This document shows, one piece after another, positions 34,201-44,387 of a stretch of DNA of 64,000 nt. Origin of the DNA: Bolinopsis microptera. Lineage: Eukaryota > Ctenophora > Tentaculata > Lobata > Bolinopsidae. Both the position numbers and the translations under genes were made by a program. Numbering within the stretch: the stretch's first letter is position 1; every line of letters starts with the position of its first letter. The notes beneath the pieces were generated by a model, which saw nothing but the letters and a program-made list of their open reading frames with translations, was not told the origin of the DNA and ran no database searches. The DNA lies in the NCBI RefSeq assembly GCF_026151205.1, contig NC_087078.1, forward strand, positions 5,287,675 to 5,351,674. Direction: 5' to 3'.

Positions 34201-37200
34201 AGGTTGACAGCATGACTCTGTGGTTGGTACGATCTCAGAATATCGTAGCAAAGTACGAGGTCTGACTTTAACATGACCTTACAGAACCATGTGAAGCGGG
34301 TCAGCGTCTAAATCAAGCCATCGGTTGTGAGAACTGTCCAGCAGATCACTGGAGTGGTCCAGGAAACACAGCTGCTTCCTGCACTGTCTGTACAGCGGGA
34401 AAAGAAGTAGGTGCTGGTTTTGGAAAAGAAGCTGGTGACTGCAACTGGAGTAAGTAGAGCTCAATAAATATGCATGGGCTGATATGTGTTGCTGGACAGG
34501 GGAACTGGAAAGTGAATGCACTTGGAGTAATTACTAGCTGAATTACATCTACATGAAGGGACAGCATTACAGAACAGAAAAATCATATACCTCGCATGCA
34601 TTCTTAGAATTCCATCCAAACTTAGTCTCATGCCTTTTCAGTTTTCATGCACTTCGCGTTAACAGCTGATTGAGTGGGTTGTTTTAACTTTTAATTTTCT
34701 TACTTCATTATTTTCCTCTGATTAATCAATCAATTCGTACTTACTGGTAAGTTATTATTTTTTACCTGAGGACCTCAGGGCGGCAGGCTGGCTCCGCCCA
34801 GTCAAATATCGTGAGAAAAAATCGAATAATTCGCGCATTTAATTTATTTGACGTCACACGCTGCCTTTTACAATTCATTACTAATACTAGTGTTTTATTC
34901 TGGTCAAAAATAATTAACGTGGTGTAGCTATCCAACAGGTTGTTCTCACTACCCGACAGTTGCGGGCCGATGCCAGATGTACAAATGTTTGTAGAATGTT
35001 CAATTAATCTGGAGAAGATCGCTACGAAAAAGTCGTTCATTCATGCTCTTATATGGGTAGCATTTTGATGATCAGCTCATTTGCCCTGGAAGATAATGCG
35101 TATAACGTACCTAAATATCAATCAGTAATTTTATAGCATCAATAATCATTGATACAAATATTTACGTACTGTGTTGACTCTTCATGTAATGGGCATATTA
35201 GAAGAGGATTGTCATTATATAGCCCACTTTTGACCGAAGAAATTTTAAAAGACTATAGTCTCTATAAATTTCTCATAAGAGCGAAGACACTCGGAGCGGT
35301 TTCCGGAGGTTAACCTTACCGGTTGTAATTTGTAAGGTTCAAATTGTGCACGATCATCAACATTATGCATAGCATGGTTAATATCTTGTACACCTTACCT
35401 TCGTTAGGCATGGGGTTTTTAAATGTAACAGTGAAGCCCCATTCAAAATCGTTTTGTACAAAATTCAAATTATAAACTTACCTCGTTTTAATTTCACAGT
35501 GGTTAAGTTAGTTGACTCTTAATAAATTATTAAATAACATTTTTGTCTAAGAGAGAAAAAAATACCGAAAATTTTGTCATTTAAAGGTTTCTAAAATTGT
35601 TCGTTAAAAATCATAGTGCGGGTGAACCAGAAAATTATAAACTTCTAGTTTATAAGATGTGAAATTATACTTATGTGAAGATGTGAAATACGTATCGTAC
35701 GTACTTGTAAAACCGCCTGTATGATACGTACTTTTAGATTTTTTCTAAAAGTGCAGGGCTGATGAATTATCAAAATACGGTTGAATTTAATGAGTAATTT
35801 TTAAAAGATATCAATTTTTGGATAAGATGTTAAACAGCGTACACGTCTATGTCGCCTCATTATAATTATCAATGCTGCCTCATTGTAATTTCTATCGTCA
35901 TAATAATAGCATTGTACTTAATGGCAATGCCACATGCGCAAGATTATTCTGGAACAAATCGAACATGTAATCGATCGAACATGGAACACGCGCATACTTG
36001 TGTTTCATGACTTTGAGTTTGAATTTTGACACGCTGGTCGTGTACAATCCACTATTCTATTACTTACTTGCTGTTAGTGTTGCATGTTTATCAATTTACA
36101 GTGCACTGCAAAGCAGTGGCGTAACGTTACCTGTTGGCGCTCCCCGCCGAAAAAGCGTCCCCCTGTCGGCCATTGGCGCCCCTCCCTAAAATTTAACAAA
36201 TTAGGTGATTTTAGAGTATACGCCGGTAAAATCTCTAAAAAAGTGTGTTTCTAGAGCAGAACGCTCAGTTTTGCTAGTACCTCAGTTAAGTTTTTCAAGA
36301 TTGGCCCAGATTCAAACTACGATTTGGCCCCCCGGCCCTCCCCCCCCCTCTGAGCGTTAATTTAATCACACATTTACGTTTTACCGAAATATTAATATTT
36401 CGGGAGAAAAATGACATCCTGAAAATCTTGTATTTTTCAAGGTTAAAATACGGCTTGTATCTCATACGTATTTAACCCCCGGTACGATACGTATTTCTCC
36501 TCGCGTGGAGTAATGCCGCCCCTCTTTGCAAAGGTAAGATATGTTACACTTACAGTTAGTCGTGAGGAAGTAACGAACTTGTATATCAAACTATCAACTG
36601 TACATTGACATGTCTTACCAGTAACTGTAAGTACGAATTAATTGATTAATCAGAGGAAAGTTTTAAATAATGAAGTAAGAAAATTAAAAGTTAAAACAAC
36701 CCACTCAATCAGCTGTTAACGCTAAGTGCCTGAAAACTGAAAGAAAGGCATGAGACTAAGTTTGGATGGAATTCTAAGAATGCATCCAAACTTCCAAAAA
36801 GTTATTTAGAACAATTGTGCATGAACTAAACATTTTAATAGCATCCACTCTTAAAAGCCTAAATTTTCTAACAGTGGCTGCACGATTCGCTAAAATTGCA
36901 AAATTATATTTAATAAAAATACGAAATAAAATTGGGCAGCATGAAAGAAACCTCCAATTTGAAAATGCTAGGCAAAACCACAATGTTCAAAACAATTATA
37001 AATGTAAATAGTAAACATCTTTAAACCAACAGAGCCGTGTACAAATGGAGGACAGTACCTTGACCAAGCCACTGGTTGCCAGCTTTGTGGCGCCGATACC
37101 TGGGGTTCCCCGGGCTCTACTAGTGCCACTTGTACGCCGTGTCCTACAGACAAAGGAGTGGCAGCTGGGGCTGGATCTAGTGAGGATGATTGCACATGGA

Positions 37201-40200
37201 GTAAGCTAGTTACTAAATTTCAATGTATCTTTTATGATGATAATGAGTTTGTTGAGGACATGGGTTGAAATTTTGTAAAAACCCCTGAATTCTCAACCTG
37301 AAAACTGGAAATTTCTTACGCCGAACTGTTTATCAATGCGGTTAACTTAAATAATCTACAGAGGGCTGCGCTGGTGGTCAGTATCTAGAACAATCTTCTG
37401 GGTGCCAAAACTGTTTGGCGGATCATTGGAGTCCGGTCGGGTCAAAGAGTCCCACTTGTTCAAATTGTCCGGCAGACAAAGAGGTGGCAGCTGGACAGGG
37501 GAAACTAGAAAGTGACTGCACTTGGAGTAAGGGAATTATTTTTATCGTCTAGTCTTTGATTTAGGAAACCATTACAGCATTACCTCACTGCTTTCACTTG
37601 AGCCCATTTCTAGAACAAAGTAACATTTTCAGAGGCTCTTGTCGGTGGTTAGTATTTAAACCAAAACTTCACTGCTTTCATATTCACTTGACCTCATTCC
37701 TAGAACTAAGTATAACTTTCAGAGGCCTGTGCCGGTGGTCAGTATCTAAATCAGGAAAACGGCTGCACCAATTGTGAAGCAGGGGAATTCAGTGCTGGGG
37801 GAACAGCAGATTCTTGTACAAAATGTGAGGCAGACACTTACAGTGAAGCGGGTGCGACTAAGTGCACTGCATGTCCTTCTGGTAAAGTAGTAGCTTCCGG
37901 AGGAGGAAAACAAGAAAGTGATTGCACCTTCAGTAAGTTAATAGTGAAGGTTATTATATTGTACTCTAGTTATGTGATCATGGAATAAGCTATGGATTGA
38001 CCATTTGTACTTTCACTGCTCTTTTCCGAAGAAATAAGAGGTCATTTTTTTCAGAATCTTGTCTTGGGGGTTATTATGTGGATGCTACAAAAGGTTGCTT
38101 ACCTTGTGAAGCAGGGGAGTTCAGTGCTGGAGGAACAGCTGATTCTTGTACAAAATGTGAAGCGGATACATACAGTGCTGATAAAGCCACTAAGTGTACC
38201 GATTGTCCTTCTGGCAAGGGAGTAGCTTCTGGAGATGGCAAAGAAGAGGTTGACTGCAAATGGAGTAAGTGAACTGCATGGAAACCTCTGTAACACGATC
38301 CTGTAAATTCGACCAGGGATTTGTGCTAAGCAATATATGCATGCTAATTAAAATCTCGTTAAATTATTGTATAAATAAACGCAATCCTAGAAATATGATA
38401 ACAAAGATATACCTTAAACCTGTAGAATTCTTGAGCAACTAACTATTCCTGGTAAAGAGCTAAATTTCTGATGTTGCAGAATAAAACAGACGATAAAATG
38501 AATAAACCTTTACCGCAATAAACATTTGGGAAAGAAGCATGCATACTGGAAGAGACACTTGACAATAATTTCACACAGCATTCGAAATCAAAATAATGAA
38601 TTATGAAAGAATGAAACACATTAAACGGTGGATCTAATAGAAGTGTGCCATAAGGTCTGAAGAAAACCTCTAAATACCACCTGATGTGTAACCCGTCATA
38701 GGAGAGAACCAATAATTGTGTCCCAAACATTATTACTCCAATGTCTTTATTCTCGAACTAAGTAGAAATTTCAGAGCCGTGCGCCGGAGGACACTACCTT
38801 GACCAGGATAAGGGATGTCTGACTTGCAAGGCAGGAGAATACAGTGTCGGAGGAACAGCAGCCTCCTGCTCTACATGTCTGAAGAACCAGTACAGTGCAG
38901 TGGGAGCTTCTCAGTGCACTGATTGTCCTGCTGGTACTGGGGGTGTAGCAGCTGGAACGGGAACTGAGGAGGCCCAATGCAAAGGTATTGGAAATGTAAC
39001 ACATTACTCACATTGAAATTTAAAGGAATTAGTATGCATATAATTTTACCAAGTTTTGTTACTGTGGTGTATACGAAATCAAAATACGAGACAATCATGT
39101 TGAACTGTTGGCGCCTAGTATCCTGATGGAGTACTAAACTAAGCGACTTACTTGAGAGAATGAAGACGGTATCGCTACCAATGATCTTATACCCTCAATA
39201 TATATCTCAATTTGAAAACACGTTTATATGAGACGAATATTTGAGTGCTGAAGAGTGAACATTTCAGAGATAGTTTGGAAGATGACAGGAGCAGCTCTGA
39301 TCCAGGCAGTAGCTGGAACTGAACCCCAGATTGTTAGTGGCAGTCAGGGTGTTCTAGTTGTCACCACAGCAAATGAGGTGGAAATGGAGACTGCTAATGT
39401 CACTTTCTGTAACAGTGGTTACGATAACACAACTGCAAATATGATTTGTCAATTACTCGGATTTGGAGATGGAACATTTGGTAGCAGTCCACAAAACTTT
39501 AAATATGTTCCAGAGTAAGTATGTTGCACTATTGCTCTTAAATATTCAGTCAATAAGGGAGTTGATTTTTGTTCATATGTTGTACAGATATTAACTAGGA
39601 TTTCGGCACAATTCTGCAACAATTAAAAACTGCAGTACCGTTATAGGCAGATTATTGCTGGATTCTCACATGTTTTCGTATTTCAGGTCATTACTATCGA
39701 GTATGAGCATGCCAAGACTAGCAGGTGATGACTGTGCTGGGAACTTACTGGCCATATCTGCTGAGTGTGTTGGTAAAATGATGGCTACGTCATGCGAGCA
39801 AGATGAAGTTGTTTGGATAAAATGCGCAGGTAAGATATCGCTAAGCCCCCAATCCCGCCCAAATAGTAGATACCTACATCAAGGAAATAAGGCAGTATCC
39901 AGATAGCCCGACCCCTGTTCGCGAACAGGTGTTCGTGAACAACTTATGACATGATACTTACCAAATCATATGACTGCATAATAACAGTACACAGACTTGC
40001 TTGTGATGATGTGAACCCCTTGACACTGAATCAAGCAGGGTTTACATCATTGCAAGCACGGTTGGTTCACATTATCTTTTACTTGAACATTGACAAATTT
40101 TAATTCAATTTAATAAAACAAATATTAATAAAACAAATATTTAATAAAACAAATATTAATAAAACAAATATTTATTTTTACGGCACAATCAAACAATATC

Positions 40201-41087
40201 AATAATAAATAAATCAGGGGAGGTTTGAAGAGGTTTGAAGTGCCGAAGGACACTGCTTATCTTTGGATTTGAGAGTGACCTGTGCTTGAAACCCCCTCAA
40301 CCATCCACTACGTCAATATACTTATTATACAAATATAGAAAAATATAATAATCTAAAATTGGTTATTTGTCTAGTTTGGTGACACAGGAGAGCCCAGTTG
40401 AGTTTTAGTTTAGGTTGAAGTTTTAAATCATAGTTTAATCATGTAGCACAGTTAACCTACCATACTATAAGTTATATCTTGATGCAAGCTAGTAAGGTAT
40501 CTTGATTCTTGATGTAAGCAAACTACAGTGGAATTATTATTTAGAACAGCCTTTTTTTACTTGAACATTTACAAATTTTAATTTAATTTAAATTTATGTA
40601 CAGATCATAGTAACAGACTAAAGTGTAGCACAGTTAACTGTTTACCTATCATACTATAAGTTATATCTTGATGCAAGCTAGTAAGGTATTAAATTAATAG
40701 CAAGTCTGTGTACTGTTATTATGCAGTCATATGATCTGGTAACCATCATGTCATAAGTTTTTCACGAACAGTTGTTCGCGAACAGGGGTTGAGCTATCTG
40801 GATACTGCCGGAAATATTTAATTGTTTCTGAAAACAGTAAAATCTAGTTCATCTAAAATCAAGGGAAAAAATAATAATCATCGAACGCAATTTAGATCAA
40901 AAACACAAAACTATTTCTAGACTAACAACTACTCAAATTGTAACTCACTAACATTTTTTGCAACATCTAATTCAAACTAGATTCTTCTTCAGAAGTCATA
41001 GATGACCGCGACGACAGTTCCTCAACGAAGATATCAGCGGCTGTCACTTTAGTTATTGTTAATATTGGTTTTGCTTTGTTTTGGTAG
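31278..41087 (+). CDS. Modular receptor 2: N-domain, 11 Cys-repeat exons, SRCR, hydrophobic tail (16 exons)
   Basis: Exons: 31278-31323, 31466-31981, 32134-32295, 32433-32597, 32776-32937, 33308-33472, 33630-33791, 34285-34449, 37033-37200, 37362-37526, 37723-37932, 38055-38264, 38775-38984, 39268-39514, 39687-39829, 40993-41087. Phases match throughout, giving 996 residues. A short signal peptide is followed by the same ~172-residue N-domain as in receptor 1. Eleven exons follow, each a Cys repeat of ephrin-receptor-like/GCC2-GCC3 style: eight of 54-56 residues with 6 Cys, three of 70 residues with 8 Cys. An SRCR domain is split over two exons (VTFCNSGYDNTTANMICQLL; CAGNLLAISAECVG; VVWIKCA). 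The last exon is acidic, then hydrophobic (SAAVTLVIVNIGFALFW), and ends at once, as a GPI signal would. It is a cell-surface recognition protein by architecture; ligand unknown. Confidence 0.82.
34486..34535 (+). pseudogene. Remnant 3' half of a Cys-repeat exon
   Basis: GCTGGACAGGGGAACTGGAA, then TGCACTTGGAGTAA, closely match the end of the exon at 37362-37526 (GCTGGACAGGGGAAACTAGA). The donor is now GTAATT, a conserved TGC reads ATGC after a change, and no acceptor or 5' half is present. It is a decayed exon in the intron after 34449. Confidence 0.65.
34596..36785. mobile_element. 2.19-kb element with ~165-bp terminal inverted repeats
   Basis: The left arm (from 34596, ATGCATTCTTAGAATTCCAT) is the reverse complement of the right arm ending at 36785. 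Both contain TTAACAGCTGATTGAGTGGG or its complement and a GTACTTACTGGTAAG/CTTACCAGTAAC inner end. The interior has no transposase frame; 36112-36555 may be a nested, GC-rich insertion starting AGTGGCGTAACGTTACC. It accounts for the long intron between receptor 2 exons 8 and 9. Confidence 0.75.
37634..37670 (+). pseudogene. Remnant 5' half of a Cys-repeat exon
   Basis: After a TTTTCAG acceptor, AGGCTCTTGTCGGTGGTTAG matches the start of the next exon at 37723 (AGGCCTGTGCCGGTGGTCAG). The first conserved Cys is lost, a TAG stop has appeared, and similarity ends after about 37 bp. Confidence 0.65.
39891..40809. mobile_element. 919-bp TIR element with near-perfect 8-bp flanks
   Basis: The ends GGCAGTATCCAGATAGC and GCTATCTGGATACTGCC form inverted repeats that extend about 90 bp inward with changes (TGTTCGCGAACA in each). 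The flanks are GGAAATAA (39883-39890) and GGAAATAT (40810-40817), in keeping with an 8-bp target duplication. It lies in the last intron of receptor 2 and has no transposase. Confidence 0.7.
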
Positions 41088-41346
41088 AGATTTAAAAACG
41101 CTGGGATTATATTTTAAAACATTTCAGAGATCACAGCATGTTCAATTGATTTATAAGTTTATATTTATTATCTTAACAAATTGTAATTATTAAAAAGCAA
41201 TTAGTGAATAAGATTAGTACAGTGAGCTCAGCAGCTTGCGGTAATTTATTTTATAGATTAAACTCATGTTTATAAATTCAGTATAGGATAAACGATGTCA
41301 TTTTGTAACGCTTTTGCTAATAACCATCTTATAGAGAAGTCTAAAA

Positions 41347-41352
41347 AATAAA
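41347..41352 (+). terminator. Possible polyadenylation signal of receptor 2
   Basis: AATAAA lies 260 bp after the stop at 41085-41087. It is plausible but unproven. Confidence 0.35.
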
Positions 41353-41624
41353 TTATAGATTGAAATAATTTTAAATATTTTAAATATCTTAAATAAGTAG
41401 GACAGTTATTCGTTTGTTTTTGTTTTACATTTTGGTGAAATAGTTATTACTTTACGAGTATTTGTTTGTGGCTGCCGATGTGGTGGTCGCACCTTAATTA
41501 TACAAGTTTTGAAGGAATGTTGCTGTTATTGTTTTGACTATTAAACTTTTGTAGAATACGATCATGTGATTTAGAACCCATTTTAAGTTGGAAATATAAG
41601 GGTGACCTTAGCAAGTTTGCAAAC

Positions 41625-41935
41625 TACTCTCTATGTCGTAGATACAGCTTTAAATAGAGTCTCTACGACGTAGAGACAGCTTTAAATAGAGTCTATACGA
41701 CGTAGAGACAGCTTTAAATAGAGTCTCTACGTCGTAGAGACAGCTTTAAATAGAGTCTCTACGTCATAGAGACAGCTTTAAATGGGTCTCTACGACGTAG
41801 AGACAGCTTTAAATAGAGTCTTTACGTCGTAGAGACAGCTTTAAATAGAGTCTCTACGTCGTAGAGACAGCTTTAAATAGAGTCTCTACGTCGTAGAGAC
41901 AGCTTTAAATAGAGTCTCTACGTCTTAGAGTCTAC
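41625..41935. repeat. ~33-bp satellite built on a palindrome
   Basis: About nine tandem units each hold the palindrome TCTCTACGACGTAGAGA or TCTCTACGTCGTAGAGA followed by CAGCTTTAAATAGAG. Every unit can form a small hairpin. Confidence 0.85.
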
Positions 41936-42744
41936 GACCACCATAGTATCCCTGAGATAATTATCAGGTGACACTAAAAAGCAGAATTTCCCACAATTAA
42001 TGTGTGCAATAATGACTACCTTGTCCGTATCGCAAAACGGACAGACTTTATTTAAACAGACATTAAAATTAAAGTTAGGGCCCCTAGCGTCCATGGTACC
42101 ATTCGACCGCGGTAAGTGTACGAAGAACGTTTGCAAAGATTTATCTACAAAATGGCAAAAAGATCGGTAAATCTGCAGGGAAAATAGACACGAAATTGAA
42201 TCATTAAGTTAGAATTCTAAGCACATAAATTTTACAATACATAATGGTTATACAAAAAATCCAATCTCCACAAATTATATGAACATTATAAAATTCGAAG
42301 TCGACCCAAAAATACCAAAACAAAAATACAAAATAATGAGAAATAATTACATCAACATTCAAAAGGGCAACAAACTACATATAAACTAGCTATAAACACG
42401 TAAAGGTTAACTAAGGAACTATAGCCGACTAATATAATAACTAACTAAACTAAACTAACTAACTAAAGTGTCAACTATAACTTTGCTAAAGGTAGGTCTG
42501 AGAAGTACCATCTTGACTTGTCAGCGTGACAGCCTTATCTCTTATATCTGTCTGAAATAGATAACATATACGAGTTGGTTTCAGGATAGATAAGAAGTTT
42601 GTTGCCTTAATAATAGACAATTTTTATCAACACTACTCTATCAAAATGTTTATAATCATCCAATGTTTCAACATCAAACATGCTTAACAAAAAAAATGTG
42701 ATTTTGCACCAGTATACACCCCGACCAATTTTTCAATCCGAAAA

Positions 42745-43280
42745 TTCCAGAGCAGTATAACTTAGAGCATGAGTATAACTTAGAGCAGTATAACTTATAG
42801 AGCAGTATAACTTATAGAGCAGTATAACTTAGAGCAGTATAACTTAGAGCAGTATAACTTAGAGCAGTATAACTTAGAGCAGTATTACTTAGGTTCAGTA
42901 TAACTTAGGATCAATATATAATCAGTATACATATAAGAGCAGTTTCATAACTTAGGATCATTATATAATCAGTATATGTACTTATTGTACAGGAGCAGTA
43001 TTATAACTTAGGATCAGTATAACTTAGGATCAGTATTCAGTATATAATCAGTAATATATATAGAAGCAGTATTATAACTTAGGATCAGTATATAATCAGT
43101 ATATATATTAGGACGCAATGAAACTAGGAGCAGTGTATAATCAGTATATATATAGGAGCAGTAAAACTTAGGATCAGTATATAATCAGTAATTATATATA
43201 TAGGAGCAGTATAACTTAGGATCAGTATATATATAGGAGCAGTATAACTTAGGATCAGTATATAAATCAGTATATAACTT
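42745..43280. repeat. AT-rich minisatellite arrays
   Basis: First come copies of GAGCAGTATAACTTA (42745-42890). Then come longer, less regular units of TTAGGATCAGTATATAATCA with TATATATAGGAGCAGT (42895-43280). No coding potential is seen. Confidence 0.85.
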
Positions 43281-43456
43281 GATAATCATAATGTTTTCTC
43301 ACCTGACAGTGCGTGACGCTCCCACTACTTTCACTGGGGGTTCTTTGAAGGTCAGATCGGACCCCTAACGCTAAACTATAACGATCACTTCTGAAAGATA
43401 ATCATGCCAGTAGGGATTCGTTTTACCCCTTCCAGAAAAATTGCATTTCTAATACA

Positions 43457-43945
43457 ATGAAAGATTTTGTATCAGGCGATAAGCTGCTAAGATTATTCAA
43501 AAAGATTTTTTACTGGACCGAAATGTATGATTGGTGCGGTATTTTCTACCTGACAATTTTATTTAATAATCATGATCATGTTTGTGTTTATCTGCAGCCT
43601 CTATTGCAATTATGTCAACTTAATAAGGATTCAGTCTGTTTGGCAGACTGTATCCCTACCGGTTATGATGGTAGCGGTGGGGATTGGGTCCGCTTACCGC
43701 GTTCTCTCAAATTTCAGGACGTTGGCGAGTGCCGGGGTCATGCGAGTGACAGTGCTAGTAGGTTGAGTGGGTGGGGCCGGGGTCGCAGGACTCGGGACTA
43801 TGTGGCAATCCGCCAGCAGGTTCTCTGTAGCGTCTACTCGCTTCACTTGGAACACTGCGTTACCGTGATCCTCTTTTGGGTCAGATGGTGGTGGGCACAT
43901 CCGGTTGTGGTGTATTGTGGACTGGGACTGAAATATATTGTATAA
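43457..43945 (+). other. GC-rich open stretch, unrecognised
   Basis: A 162-codon frame lies in DNA that is GC-rich from about 43680 to 43920. The minus strand is also open at 43694-43900. Neither translation shows a domain I know, and no splice partner is clear. It could be a fragment of a mobile element. Confidence 0.2.
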
Positions 43946-44039
43946 TGTATACCTTACTCGGGAATATTATAGCGGGTTAATTTATGACTGGGAAAATTAA
44001 TGACCGGGAAAAATATGGCGGAATTTTTCTTCAAACCCA

Positions 44040-44183
44040 AAAACCCACAAACCTACAAACCTACAAACCTACAAACCTACAAACCTACAAACCTACAAAC
44101 CTACAAACCTACAAACCTACAAACCTACAAACCTACAAACCTACAAACCTACAAACCTACAGACCCACAAACCTACAAACCTG
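44040..44183. repeat. 8-bp satellite (ACCTACAA)
   Basis: About 17 tandem copies with two variant units near the 3' end. It creates an artificial Thr-Asn-Leu-Gln frame. Confidence 0.9.
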
Positions 44184-44387
44184 GTTAGTATTAAGAGTAA
44201 GCTTGCTCCGCTCAGCCTCACTAGGTCTGTATTCTTGTCGCATCGTATTCGGGTTAAAGTGGTAAGAGTGGGCTGCATTACGACGCACCCTGTAGAATGA
44301 TCAATTCCAGATCATCATGATGAGTAGAGCATATAAAAATGAATGCGGGCAAACAAATTTGAGAATCATAGTGCCAAGACCATGATT

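Noticed and set aside
43594-43620. Possible last exon of receptor 2 after a CTGCAG acceptor (ASIAIMST, stop)
   Set aside because: It lacks a membrane or anchor segment and is 3.8 kb away. The exon at 40993-41087 fits phase and gives a hydrophobic tail like that of receptor 1.
44000-44188. Thr-Asn-Leu-Gln-Thr-Tyr repeat frames
   Set aside because: Artefact of the 8-bp satellite ACCTACAA.
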